Virus record (IMG/VR): IMGVR_UViG_3300027797_000029
Location: 1-62,754 of that record
Length of the DNA: 62,754 bases
DNA from: a virus
Direction: 5' to 3' (one strand)
Part shown: piece after piece, positions 15,960-25,408 of the stretch
How the letters are laid out: every line of letters starts with the position of its first letter
How positions within the stretch are numbered: the first letter of the stretch is position 1
Notes under the pieces: model-generated
The model's input: only the letters and a program-made list of their open reading frames with translations
What the model was told of the DNA's origin: nothing
Databases searched by the model: none
Position numbers and translations under genes: made by a program

Positions 15960-16541
15960 ATGACCACTACAACTTTTTACAGTCCGAGCACATTGAACAA
16001 TGTTAATATTCCCAACACTGTCACTGGATACGATTCAATAGATTGGAACTTTAATTCTTCAGTACTGTCAGACAGTGCAATTGCTACCAGTAAAAAATCA
16101 CTGTACACTATTAGTGGATTTTGGATGGAAAAGTTTTTAAGCAACACAAGTCAACTGTGGTGTACTGGATACAATATACCAAGCAGTGTTAGACCTGTTG
16201 TGGGAATAGAATGTCAAATCAATATACAACGTGCCGCAAGAATTGAAGATTTAATCATACAACTAACACTCAATGGTAATATAATTGGCAATAATTTGGC
16301 CAGTAATGTGAATCCTGTACAAAGTGATATGTACACAGGCGATTTCACAACACCTTTAGATCCAGTTGAAGATATAAACATATACGGAGGCGTTGACAAC
16401 TTGTGGGGAACTGCCCTTACACCTGCTGATGTGTCAAATCCCACTTTTGGTATTGTGATCAGTTTCAAAAGCAATATCATATACCCGCATAGAGATATTG
16501 CATATCTCTCCCAAGCAAGCATAAGAATTACCTACGCATAA
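15960..16541 (+). CDS. Beta-rich virion protein of unknown function
   Basis: A 193-residue protein rich in Asn, Ser, Thr and Ile with alternating hydrophobic residues, as expected of a beta sandwich (WMEKFLSNTSQLWCTGYNIP, VVGIECQINIQ, FGIVISFKSNIIYP). The open frame extends upstream into the gp23 terminator, so the ATG at 15960 is chosen. There is no signal peptide or known domain. It heads the 21-kb fibre block, which suggests a capsid decoration or fibre role. Confidence 0.65.
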   Translation: MTTTTFYSPSTLNNVNIPNTVTGYDSIDWNFNSSVLSDSAIATSKKSLYTISGFWMEKFLSNTSQLWCTGYNIPSSVRPVVGIECQINIQRAARIEDLIIQLTLNGNIIGNNLASNVNPVQSDMYTGDFTTPLDPVEDINIYGGVDNLWGTALTPADVSNPTFGIVISFKSNIIYPHRDIAYLSQASIRITYA

Positions 16542-16544
16542 ATA
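16537..16544 (+). promoter_or_regulatory. Late promoter-like box (CATAAATA)
   Basis: Overlaps the stop of the preceding gene and leaves an 88-base leader before the ATG at 16633; that leader ends in AAGGAG and holds short complementary stretches. Confidence 0.5.
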
Positions 16545-16632
16545 CAATGTACGACTCGCATGGTGTGAGTTTTATGCGGAAATCCAACCGCGTACAGCCT
16601 AGAACGCTGTTTTTCATCAAGGAGAAAACAAA

Positions 16633-17349
16633 ATGGGACGTCCTTTAAATAAGAAATTTTTTGCTAACACAAACTTACAAGACTTTGGTACAGCAAACAC
16701 AGGTGGCGAATCAATTGCCAGCGTAACAGCTCCAGCAGGTACACTAGCAAATTTAGTAAACGGTACTTACACTATTCCAGCAGGAAACATTGGTGCTCCA
16801 AATATTACTGGTGGTGCTAAGCCAGTATTAACTGTTACAGTAACTGGCGCAACTGCTTACACAGTAACAGTGGTATCAGCAGGTTCTGGTTATACTAGTG
16901 CTCCAACAATTGTGTTTGCTGGTGCGCAAGCAGGCGGTACAGGTAGTGCTACTCCAGTTGCAACACTAACATCCGGTGCAGCCGCTCGTCAAAACGGTAT
17001 CAAGTGTGAAGCACAAATTGGCGCTGGTACTGAAGTTACTACTGGCGACATTATCAAACAAGTCAACACACGTAGCTACAAAGTTCAAACTAGTGACGGT
17101 GTAGCAGTATGTAAGTTAGTTACTACAGAAGCTAAAGACGCTAATCAAATGTCAATCAAAGCCACTGACAGTGCAGGCAACACATACTTTGTTGCTAAAC
17201 TAACAAGCCGTAAAGTTGTGTTAGTTCCTGCGGCCAACGTACACGGCGGTACAACAACTATTGGTTCACAGTTTGCTTCAGGTACAACTGCTAAATGGAC
17301 TTTTGGTAGTGCCGTAGTCAACACTACAGTAACTATTGAGAATCAATAA
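16633..17349 (+). CDS. Virion protein with N-terminal GRPLNKKFF motif
   Basis: A 238-residue protein. MGRPLNKKFF starts a small virion protein type I recall from marine T4-like phages, whose exact role I do not know. Residues ~50-115 hold a Gly/Thr-rich beta module with GSGYTSAPTIVFAG, a motif often repeated in phage fibres. The C-terminal half (GIKCEAQIGAGTEVTTGDIIKQVNTRSYKV and following) is a second beta domain. AAGGAG precedes the ATG. The gene stands alone between a late promoter-like box and a stem-loop. Confidence 0.65.
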   Translation: MGRPLNKKFFANTNLQDFGTANTGGESIASVTAPAGTLANLVNGTYTIPAGNIGAPNITGGAKPVLTVTVTGATAYTVTVVSAGSGYTSAPTIVFAGAQAGGTGSATPVATLTSGAAARQNGIKCEAQIGAGTEVTTGDIIKQVNTRSYKVQTSDGVAVCKLVTTEAKDANQMSIKATDSAGNTYFVAKLTSRKVVLVPAANVHGGTTTIGSQFASGTTAKWTFGSAVVNTTVTIENQ

Positions 17350-17357
17350 TTAGGCAT

Positions 17358-17373
17358 GGGGACTCGGGTCCCC
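17358..17373 (+). terminator. G+C-rich stem-loop between genes
   Basis: GGGGAC/GTCCCC form a six-base stem with loop TCGG, nine bases after the preceding stop codon. No T run follows, so it may protect or process mRNA rather than terminate. Confidence 0.45.
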
Positions 17374-17391
17374 TAACTATAAGGATATAGA

Positions 17392-18438
17392 ATGTCAAGA
17401 ATCTTGAATGTTGATAACGGTGATTACAGAATACGAGTAAAGCCAGGCGGAAATATTATTCTGGATACAGTTAACAGTATCCCTGGCAGTTACGGCTATG
17501 TCACAATATTGGGTAATCTTGACGTTCAAGGTGCTATCACCTATGTACAAAGCACCAACACACAAATTACAGATAATATTTTAGAGTTGAACTACGGCCA
17601 AACTGGCAACGGTGTTGACCCAGCTGGAGTATTTGATCTTGCTAGACAATCTGGTATTAGAATCAAGCGAGGCAACTATTCAGATGCACTGTTTGTTTTT
17701 AAAGAAGATCAATCACATTATGATCCAGTAACATCCAGTACAGTGTTGGGCACATTTGTGTTGAAAACAGCAGATGGCACACTCAAGGGCCTGCAACTGG
17801 CATCTATTTCCAATTCAGGCAGCACCAATTTTGTGTTTGACATGCAGAATCAACCATATGCACTTGCTGTGGCCAATACTGGTAACGATGGCGCTGGGCA
17901 ATTGGGCGAAGCTTATGCAAATTTGTTGTATCCATTGTTGGGTTCAACTAGAACAACTGAAAACAACTTTATACCCAACAGAAGATTTATCACAAAATAC
18001 GTAGCTGCCGCAGAAGGTGTTGCATCGGTAGACAGATTATATTTTCCAATTGACGGGCCATTTTCTGCTGCCACTGCCAGTCTTCGAGTGTATGCCAGCA
18101 GTATACTATTTCAAATCAGCGCAGTTACCAAAGCCACTATCAGTGCATCTGGTTTAACCGTCAACAATGTGAACCTCTACACTGACACTGTCAACAACAA
18201 CACAAATAATTTAATTTTATCAGCAACTGCAACAAACACCATAGAAGTCAGCGGTGTCATGCAACTGGATAATCAAGCCAGCGCACCCATTTACAACAGC
18301 TTGGGCACTCAAATTTATTCTAGATCCACAGTTGGACCAGGAAAAACCGGTATATACTTCACCAATCAAAATGCATCACAAACGCCCGATGAACTAGTTA
18401 GCCGCAACAGAGCTGTATTACTAAGTATTTTATTATAA
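17392..18438 (+). CDS. Fibre/virion structural protein
   Basis: A 348-residue beta-rich protein. The N-terminal part (LNVDNGDYRIRVKPGGNIILDT, GYVTILGNLDVQGAITYVQS) has the short-strand pattern of the GNLxVxGxxT repeats in phage tail fibres. Residues near 85-110 (GIRIKRGNYSDALFVFKEDQ) repeat the style. The C-terminus (TPDELVSRNRAVLLSILL) is compact. It shares sequence style with the larger fibres at 19864 and 23102 and may form the same assembly. Receptor or host not deducible. Confidence 0.65.
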   Translation: MSRILNVDNGDYRIRVKPGGNIILDTVNSIPGSYGYVTILGNLDVQGAITYVQSTNTQITDNILELNYGQTGNGVDPAGVFDLARQSGIRIKRGNYSDALFVFKEDQSHYDPVTSSTVLGTFVLKTADGTLKGLQLASISNSGSTNFVFDMQNQPYALAVANTGNDGAGQLGEAYANLLYPLLGSTRTTENNFIPNRRFITKYVAAAEGVASVDRLYFPIDGPFSAATASLRVYASSILFQISAVTKATISASGLTVNNVNLYTDTVNNNTNNLILSATATNTIEVSGVMQLDNQASAPIYNSLGTQIYSRSTVGPGKTGIYFTNQNASQTPDELVSRNRAVLLSILL

Positions 18439-18447
18439 GGAACAACC

Positions 18448-18816
18448 ATGGCAATCGCAGCAACACTAATCGATGTGGCAAGCCCAACTACAAAAATAGT
18501 ATACACCAGTTTGGTCACAAGTCCACAGACTGGAAATGCTATAACTTGCATCATGATATGCAACACCAGCGCCCCACCACAAACGACACCAGCAACATTG
18601 ACACTTTATGCTGTGCCTTCAACTAACGGCGGCACAACAATTGGCGCAGCCAGCGCAGCCAATATGATTATCAATGCATTAAACATTCCAGCAGGAGAGA
18701 CTGTGAGTTTGGATCAAGAAAAGTTGGTGTTAACCAACAACGACACAATAGTTGCAATGGTGGCCGCCGGCCAAGCAAACGTTGTGTCATTTTTAATCAG
18801 CACACTGCCAGTATAA
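18448..18816 (+). CDS. Small beta-sandwich virion protein
   Basis: A 122-residue protein of alternating hydrophobic and Thr/Ser residues. The run TCIMICNTS...TLTLYAVPSTNGGTT...IPAGETVSLDQEKLVL...DTIVAMV is the same layout as the 113-residue protein at 32896 and the C-terminal part of the protein at 25409. The window thus holds three copies of one small fold, judged by eye. It probably decorates a fibre or the baseplate. AAGGAAC precedes the ATG, and the stop overlaps the next start (TAATG). Confidence 0.6.
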   Translation: MAIAATLIDVASPTTKIVYTSLVTSPQTGNAITCIMICNTSAPPQTTPATLTLYAVPSTNGGTTIGAASAANMIINALNIPAGETVSLDQEKLVLTNNDTIVAMVAAGQANVVSFLISTLPV

Positions 18817-19853
18817 TGAGATACTTAAAACAACAAAACATCAATCGTCGAGTGGCAAATCACACATCTGTATTTGTGGATCATACAGACACGCATGTTG
18901 TGTTGAACCCTGTCAACAAAGGCAGCTTACAATTGCCAGTGGGCACCAATGCCCAGCGTCCTACCAGCACTCAATCAAACGGCATGATTCGTTACAACTC
19001 AGATGCTGTCACAGGCGGACAAGTGGAAGTGTACTCTGCTGGACGTTGGAGAGCATTGCGTTTTACTGAACAACAACCAATCATTCAACAAAATTTAGGT
19101 GCAGGCGACAGCAACAACACCTACTTTGGACCATTAAACGCAACTTATTATAATCCCAGTAACCAAGCCAACAATGCCACAGTGGGTGGTCAAAACATCA
19201 TAGTTGTTGTTGAAAATGTCATTCAAGTCAGCGGCATCAACTACACAATTGCCAACAATCCAACCATACCATCTGAAACATACACTCCCACTTTGAGTTA
19301 CAATGCTGTTGTGAGCGCATCAACTTTGTATTTTAACACAAGTGTAACAGTTACTGGTGCTACCGGAAATGGCAGCACAGCAGTTCTAACATTTAGCACT
19401 GAAGTTCAAACACCATTTGCTATCGGTGCCAGTATCACAGTTACCGGAGTACTTTCAACAGGCGGTGTTGGCAACTACAATGGAGTATTCACTGTCACTG
19501 CCAGTACCACTGGCAGTGTGAGTTTTGCAAGTGCAACCACTGCAACTTATCAAACCAGTGGAGAAATTGAAGCATCAACTGCTGTGTATCCAAGTGTGGA
19601 TCTAGTGGGTGCAACAATTTCAGGAACCAATCTTGCTACTTCTACAATTTCTAGTTATGTAACTGATTCTGATACAGGTGCATTGGTCAGTGTTACATTT
19701 GGTCCTGCTGTAATCACAACCGGCATTGTGGCTGTTAACACTGCCTATACTATTATTAAAACCAGCGGTGTTGGTTCTGGATACTTTTTAAATTTCAGTA
19801 CTCCAGTACCTTACGGAAAAACTGTCATTGCATTGCTTGGTTTTGACACATAA
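18816..19853 (+). CDS. Fibre-type virion protein
   Basis: A 345-residue protein. Residues ~40-85 (GSLQLPVGTNAQRPT...GMIRYNSDAVTGGQVEVYSAGRWRAL) form the LPVGTxxxRP-GxIRYN-W module that also ends the large fibres at 19864 and 23102. The rest is Thr/Ser/Gly-rich beta repeat, and it ends in a short hydrophobic domain (VPYGKTVIALLGFDT). Its ATG shares a base with the previous stop. Likely a component of the same fibre; function inferred from composition and context. Confidence 0.6.
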   Translation: MRYLKQQNINRRVANHTSVFVDHTDTHVVLNPVNKGSLQLPVGTNAQRPTSTQSNGMIRYNSDAVTGGQVEVYSAGRWRALRFTEQQPIIQQNLGAGDSNNTYFGPLNATYYNPSNQANNATVGGQNIIVVVENVIQVSGINYTIANNPTIPSETYTPTLSYNAVVSASTLYFNTSVTVTGATGNGSTAVLTFSTEVQTPFAIGASITVTGVLSTGGVGNYNGVFTVTASTTGSVSFASATTATYQTSGEIEASTAVYPSVDLVGATISGTNLATSTISSYVTDSDTGALVSVTFGPAVITTGIVAVNTAYTIIKTSGVGSGYFLNFSTPVPYGKTVIALLGFDT

Positions 19854-19863
19854 GGAGTAAGTT

Positions 19864-22800
19864 ATGCCAGTAGGCGGTGGTGGTACTCCAAACTTTGTGA
19901 ATAATGCCAACAGAGCTTTGGGCAGAATAAGTGGCCCGTTGCTGGCAGATAACCTACTGCGCAACGGTGTTGATCTTGCATTTGAAACACAATTACTTTA
20001 TGTTGATGTAAAAAACAAACGTGTTGGTGTCAAGTACGGAAGCCCGACTGTTGAGCTATTCATCAACAACACAACCAACACCACTGATTTACGTGTAACA
20101 GATGGTAGTGCAATTGGTGATTTTGTTATCAATACAAATCAGATTCAACATTCCACTGGCTCTATAACAATTCAGCCAAATCAAAGCAGTAATCCCACAG
20201 TTACTACTCCAGGATTAAGCACAGCAAATTTATATCTGTACAGCAACACCATCAGTGGCCAGTATATTTCTACAGATGTAAGTTCTATCCTGATCACACA
20301 AGATGGGGATATTTTTGTAGCCAACGACGGCACCAGCGTTCTGTATACCAATGCTCCAGAACTTGTTGTTGGCGCCAGCAATATTAATTTTGCTGCCCAG
20401 GCCGCTGGCGGCATTAATTTAACTGGCAACACACTGGTAACTGGTAATCTACGTGCCACTGGAAATATCACAGCAAACGGTAACATACAGTTTGGCGATA
20501 ATTTAACACAAGACACTGTGACCTTTGGCGCAGAGATAAACAGTAACATTATTCCAAGTAACGATAACTTTTGGAATTTAGGCCAGTCGGTATTAAGATG
20601 GGCCACAATTTACGCCAACACTGCCAATTCAACCAGTATTACTACAATAAATTTAGCTGCCACTAATTTTACAGGATCTGGAACAAATGCATTAAATGGC
20701 AATGTGACTATTGGCGCAACTGATAGCAATACATTAACGGTCACAGCAAAAATTAATAGTGATTTAATTCCAAGTGCAACTAATGCAAATAATTTAGGTC
20801 AAGACTACGCAGCCAGTGTACCAAGTGGTGGTAGTTTGACTTTTTCTAGTGGTAATTATCTTGCTTTAAATGATCCTCAAACAATAGGCACACAATCGTA
20901 TACCTTTGAATGTTTCTTTTACACAGCCAGTAATGGACTACAGACACTGCTAGGCGCAGCCAATCCGGGAGGAATGTCAATCTGGTTGTTTGGCAATGGC
21001 ATCGATCCAGTAACCACTATACAAATTGATAGATCCTATGTGGATGCTGCGCAATACACTGTCAGCCCAATAACCATAAACACATGGCATCACATTGCGG
21101 TAACAAGAAACAGTTCGAACAACACGTCAGTATTTTTAGACGGAGTCAAAGCCACAGGATCCGCATCAAATACCACAAACTATACTGGGCCTAGCGGACT
21201 CATCGGAGCTGTAGCAGGATCTTCTTATTTTTTTACAGGATACCTAACACAGATAAAATTAACTATAGGGTCAAACTACTACGATCCAACTGCGTCTAGT
21301 ATTTCAGTCCCCACAGCACCATTAACAACCAGTGCAAATACAAAGTTATTGTTAATTGTAGCCAACAGTGGTGCATACATTACAGATACCAGCGTAACAC
21401 AAACCTTATCCAATATAAGCGGAGTTACCTACAGTACATCTACACCACTTGCACCTGTTGCTGAAAAACCAGCATTGTATTGGAATAATGTGTATGGTGT
21501 TACATTTAATAATGGCAACATAACATTAACCACTAACACAATTCAAACAAACATCACTGATAGTGATTTACGTTTGGTTGCAAATGGTTCTGGATCAGTG
21601 GTATTTTCTAAATTAAATTTACCAAATGCTAACAATATTAATATTGGCGGAACACTGGCAGTAACTGGAACCACTGCTCTAAACAACAATGTTGCAACTG
21701 GTGCAATTACGCAGACAGGCAGCTATAATGTTACTGGTAATGCAGCACTGGGAACAGTGAGTTCTGGAAATATCACAGCAGAAAATCCATTAACATTGCC
21801 AACTATAACAATTAACGGAAGTGTAATTACAGGAACAGCCATTGGCAGCAATTTGAAATTAACAGCCAACACCGGACAGACTGTTGAAATAACCAGTGCA
21901 ACAAAATTTAATAATAATGTTTTGATTAGTGGAACACTGGCAGTAAATGGAACCACCTCTCTAAACAACAATGTTGCAACTGGTGCAATCACTCAGTTGG
22001 GTAATTGGACACAATCTGGCGCCAGCGGTGCGTTGATAACAGGCGCTGTTGGAACAAATAATATTGCCATCACTGGACTTTCTTCACAGTTGATTTTAAG
22101 TAATTTTACCATATATGGCAACACAGTGGCTGGAACAGTTGGTAACCAAACTGTGCAGTATACAGCCAATGGTGTTGGATCTGTAAATGTTGAATATTTG
22201 AAATTTAACAACAACAATATTACTAACATCTGGCCCAGTGCAACCACTGATACACAAAAAAGTATTTTGTTTACTGCTAATGGCACTGGCAATGTGGAGA
22301 TAAATTCTACAAAAAGTTTAATATTGCCAATAGGAAATGACAGCACACGAGTACTAGCATCCAACGGTGAAATACGTTATAACAGCTTGTACAATAATAT
22401 TGAAGGCTACAGCAACACGGGCTATGTTAATTTATTCAATTTGTACAGTCAAAATCAACAAACTTATGCTACCGCAGAATTAACACCAAATGCTGCAGAC
22501 AGCACGTTGAGATTTGCTATTGGCAATGTGGTTACCACCACAATCAGTTCCAGCACACTGACCACTGTGAATCTGGTATCAGGCAATGTTGGTGTATCAG
22601 GTAGCACTGTTCAAAACACACAAACCAACACAGATGTGGCGTTTGCACCCAACGGCACTGGCAAAATAAATTTAAAAAGTTTTGTTAATGTCAAAGACAA
22701 CACTGTGACCAACGCCACCAGCACCAACATTTCTTTTGACTCTACCAACCAAGGTCATTGGAAATTTGGAGGCAAAAGCGGTGTGGTGATTCCGCTGGGC

Positions 22801-22980
22801 AACAGCTCTAACTATCCAATCACCGCATTGCAAGGTGCAATTAGATACAACACTGTAACTGGTTTTGCTGAAGTATACACTGGCTCTGTGTGGACGTCTT
22901 GGGTAGGCACTGGCAATGCCACAGTTTCTGAATCAGACATGAACGACCTCACGTTCCTATATACCCTTATACTTGGGTAA
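19864..22980 (+). CDS. Large tail fibre with LamG-like domain insertion
   Basis: A 1038-residue protein. The N-terminus (ALGRISGPLLADNLLRNGVDLAFET) is paralogous to that of the fibre at 23102 and probably anchors it. GNIxxxGNI-type short beta repeats follow. About residues 318-530 hold a concanavalin/LamG-like domain (YTFECFFYTASNGLQTLLG, TWHHIAVTRNSS, VFLDGVKATG) absent from the paralogue at the matching point (NNLG...YWNNVYG). Two 62-base near-copies lie at 21649-21710 and 21931-21992. The C-terminus has the LPIGNDSTRVLASNGEIRYN module. Likely binds a surface glycan. Confidence 0.75.
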   Translation: MPVGGGGTPNFVNNANRALGRISGPLLADNLLRNGVDLAFETQLLYVDVKNKRVGVKYGSPTVELFINNTTNTTDLRVTDGSAIGDFVINTNQIQHSTGSITIQPNQSSNPTVTTPGLSTANLYLYSNTISGQYISTDVSSILITQDGDIFVANDGTSVLYTNAPELVVGASNINFAAQAAGGINLTGNTLVTGNLRATGNITANGNIQFGDNLTQDTVTFGAEINSNIIPSNDNFWNLGQSVLRWATIYANTANSTSITTINLAATNFTGSGTNALNGNVTIGATDSNTLTVTAKINSDLIPSATNANNLGQDYAASVPSGGSLTFSSGNYLALNDPQTIGTQSYTFECFFYTASNGLQTLLGAANPGGMSIWLFGNGIDPVTTIQIDRSYVDAAQYTVSPITINTWHHIAVTRNSSNNTSVFLDGVKATGSASNTTNYTGPSGLIGAVAGSSYFFTGYLTQIKLTIGSNYYDPTASSISVPTAPLTTSANTKLLLIVANSGAYITDTSVTQTLSNISGVTYSTSTPLAPVAEKPALYWNNVYGVTFNNGNITLTTNTIQTNITDSDLRLVANGSGSVVFSKLNLPNANNINIGGTLAVTGTTALNNNVATGAITQTGSYNVTGNAALGTVSSGNITAENPLTLPTITINGSVITGTAIGSNLKLTANTGQTVEITSATKFNNNVLISGTLAVNGTTSLNNNVATGAITQLGNWTQSGASGALITGAVGTNNIAITGLSSQLILSNFTIYGNTVAGTVGNQTVQYTANGVGSVNVEYLKFNNNNITNIWPSATTDTQKSILFTANGTGNVEINSTKSLILPIGNDSTRVLASNGEIRYNSLYNNIEGYSNTGYVNLFNLYSQNQQTYATAELTPNAADSTLRFAIGNVVTTTISSSTLTTVNLVSGNVGVSGSTVQNTQTNTDVAFAPNGTGKINLKSFVNVKDNTVTNATSTNISFDSTNQGHWKFGGKSGVVIPLGNSSNYPITALQGAIRYNTVTGFAEVYTGSVWTSWVGTGNATVSESDMNDLTFLYTLILG
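21649..21992 (+). repeat. Direct repeat pair inside the LamG fibre gene
   Basis: Two 62-base copies (21649-21710 and 21931-21992) differ at only a few positions and are spaced 282 bases apart, encoding GTLAVTGTTALNNNVATGAI and GTLAVNGTTSLNNNVATGAI. They show a fibre grown by duplication of a ~94-residue unit. Confidence 0.75.
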
Positions 22981-22992
22981 AACCAAAAAACC

Positions 22993-23000
22993 GATAAATA
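22993..23000 (+). promoter_or_regulatory. Late promoter-like box (GATAAATA)
   Basis: Seven of eight bases match. It leaves a ~100-base structured leader before the ATG at 23102. Confidence 0.55.
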
Positions 23001-23008
23001 CTTTTACT

Positions 23009-23031
23009 GTAAAAACTGACCAAGTTTTTAC
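23009..23031 (+). promoter_or_regulatory. Perfect stem-loop in the 5' leader of the second large fibre
   Basis: GTAAAAACT/AGTTTTTAC form a nine-base stem with loop GACCA, placed about nine bases after the late promoter-like box and so at the very 5' end of the expected transcript. A second stem, CCGTG/CACGG, lies nearer the start codon. It could terminate upstream transcripts or stabilise the mRNA. Confidence 0.5.
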
Positions 23032-23101
23032 GATATTCAACTGTGGTAAACCCGCAATGCAAGGTGGTTAACCGTGAAACACGGGGTATACGGGAGCGTA
23101 A

Positions 23102-25405
23102 ATGGCTGTTGGTCGAATTTCGGGTCCGCTCTTAAAAGATAATTTGCTTCGTAACGGGGTAAATTTAGCTTTTGAGACGAACTTACTTTATCTAGATGTT
23201 AATAATAGCCGCATTGGTATTAAAACATCATCACCAGCTTACGATCTAGACGTCAATGGCACAACCCGTACTACCAATTTAACAGCAACCACCCAAGCCA
23301 ATTTAGCTACCTTTACTATCAGCGGCAACAACATTGCCAGCTCCAGTAACACAATTAATTTCTTGCCCAGCGGTGCTGGCAACACAATTTACAATGCAAG
23401 AGCATTGGTTGGAAACTTGCAATTAACCGGCAACACTATCAGTTCAACCAACAGCAACGGTGCTATCAATATCACTGCAAACGGCACTGGTGGAATTAAT
23501 TTGGGCAACACCAGCGGCAGTGTGCTGGTCACAGTTACTGGAAATTTACATGCCACTGGCAATATCACAGCAGATGGTAATATCACACTGGGTGATAACT
23601 TAACACAAGACACTGTTAGTTTTGCAGCAGAAATCAACAGCGATATAATTCCTAAAATAGATAACACATATAATTTAGGTTCAAGTCTTCTTACTTGGTC
23701 CACTGTGTACACAAATAGTGTTACAGTGACTACTGTTAGTACCACCAATTTCACAGCAACTGGTACAGTGTCAGTTTCTAATGCAACTGTCCTTAGTGGA
23801 AATACCACTATTGGTGCCACTAGTTCTAATACACTCACAGTTACAGCCAGAATCAATAGCAATCTTATCCCAAGCGCAAATAACACATATAATTTGGGCT
23901 CAGCGTTGGGGCCGCTGTATTGGAACAATGCATACATCAGCACAATCAACACAGCTGGCATGCAAATTAACAGCAACAGTATCACAGCAACAGGAACAAA
24001 TTCAAATTTACAATTAAGTGCAAACGGCACTGGCACAGTCCATATTCCAACGAGTAATCTAATTGTAACTAATAACGTTTTAATTGGCGGCACACTGACA
24101 GTTACTGGAACCAGCACATTGGCTGGAGTAGGTATCACTGGCACTCTGACACAAACAGGCAATTTTACACAATCAAGTGGTAATTTCAGCACCACTGGTA
24201 CAATTAATTCAGGTGCAATTAACAGCACAGGCACTTTAACATTACCAAATGTCACTATTGCCAACAGCACAATTACTGGCACCACAACTGCCACCAATTT
24301 GATATTAACACCTTATGCTGGGCAACAGGTTGAAATTACCAGTAATGCAACATTGAATGGAAATGCCACCGTGGGCGGCACATTGACAGTTACTGGGACC
24401 AGCACATTGGCTGGAGTAGGTATCACTGGAAATGTGACACAAACTGGCACATTTAATCAAACTGGCAACTTTACCACTAGCGGAACATTATATGTTAGTG
24501 GAAATTTAACCGCAAACAGTGCATTTACAGTTGGTAATGTTCAAATCAGTGGTAATACAGTCACTACCACAGACACCAACGGAAATTTGAACTTGACAGC
24601 CAACGGCGCTGGCAGTGTAAATGTACAAAATTTAAGTATTAACAATAATGTTATTGGCAGTATCGACACCAATGCCAACATTGTGTTGACTCCGCAAGGC
24701 ACTGGCAACGTTGTTATCAATAACACACAAAGTTTCATAGTGCCAGTGGGATCAACGGGTCAACAACCAGCCAGCCCGACCAACGGCATGATCCGTTACA
24801 ACACCACTAACAATCGTTACGAAGGATATGCCAACGGTTATTGGACCAATCTGGGTGGTGTACAAAGTTTGGACGGAAGAACTTACATAACTCCAGAAAG
24901 TTCACCCGGCGCCAACAACAATGTCATAAGTTTCTATGCCAACAACGTGAACACTGCATATATCAACAGCAGTGGCTTGTACACAACTGATTTCAAAACA
25001 GCCAATATAGATATCACTGGCAACACCATCAGCACTTACACAGCCAATACTGACATGAATTTGGTGCCAAACGGCACTGGATCCATAGTTATTGGTAATT
25101 TGGCATTCAACAACAACTCAGTGACCAACAGAGTCAGTCAAGCAGTTACAGTATTGGCAGCAAGCGGTAGCGGCTATTACAAGTTTGGCGGCACATATGG
25201 AGTTGGAATTCCGTTTGGTAACGGCAATACCGATAGACCCAGCAACATATATGCTGAGACTGGTATGATTCGTTTAAATACAGATTCACTGTCTGTGGAA
25301 GTGTTCAACGGTGCTGCTTGGTCCAGCGTGGTGGGCAACGCAGGCGGTATAACAAATATTCAAGCCACAGATATTGCACTAGGAATAGTGTTATCATTAG
25401 GATAA
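23102..25405 (+). CDS. Large tail fibre, paralogue of the LamG fibre
   Basis: A 767-residue protein. The N-terminal AVGRISGPLLKDNLLRNGVNLAFETNLLYLDV closely matches the fibre at 19864 (split here for reading); GNITADGNITLGDNLTQDTV and NTYNLGSALGPLYWNNAY also have counterparts there. It is made of short Asn/Thr/Gly-rich beta repeats. A 56-base unit occurs twice (24086 and 24374). The C-terminal third has VPVGSTGQQPASPTNGMIRYN and a closing IQATDIALGIVLSLG. Without the LamG insertion it looks like the ancestral form. Likely a trimeric fibre; receptor unknown. Confidence 0.75.
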   Translation: MAVGRISGPLLKDNLLRNGVNLAFETNLLYLDVNNSRIGIKTSSPAYDLDVNGTTRTTNLTATTQANLATFTISGNNIASSSNTINFLPSGAGNTIYNARALVGNLQLTGNTISSTNSNGAINITANGTGGINLGNTSGSVLVTVTGNLHATGNITADGNITLGDNLTQDTVSFAAEINSDIIPKIDNTYNLGSSLLTWSTVYTNSVTVTTVSTTNFTATGTVSVSNATVLSGNTTIGATSSNTLTVTARINSNLIPSANNTYNLGSALGPLYWNNAYISTINTAGMQINSNSITATGTNSNLQLSANGTGTVHIPTSNLIVTNNVLIGGTLTVTGTSTLAGVGITGTLTQTGNFTQSSGNFSTTGTINSGAINSTGTLTLPNVTIANSTITGTTTATNLILTPYAGQQVEITSNATLNGNATVGGTLTVTGTSTLAGVGITGNVTQTGTFNQTGNFTTSGTLYVSGNLTANSAFTVGNVQISGNTVTTTDTNGNLNLTANGAGSVNVQNLSINNNVIGSIDTNANIVLTPQGTGNVVINNTQSFIVPVGSTGQQPASPTNGMIRYNTTNNRYEGYANGYWTNLGGVQSLDGRTYITPESSPGANNNVISFYANNVNTAYINSSGLYTTDFKTANIDITGNTISTYTANTDMNLVPNGTGSIVIGNLAFNNNSVTNRVSQAVTVLAASGSGYYKFGGTYGVGIPFGNGNTDRPSNIYAETGMIRLNTDSLSVEVFNGAAWSSVVGNAGGITNIQATDIALGIVLSLG
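24086..24429 (+). repeat. Direct repeat pair inside the second fibre gene
   Basis: Copies at 24086-24141 and 24374-24429 (56 bases each, two differences seen) encode GGTLTVTGTSTLAGVGITG. The 288-base spacing is close to the 282-base spacing in the paralogue, indicating a shared ~95-residue repeat unit. Confidence 0.8.
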
Positions 25406-25408
25406 AAG

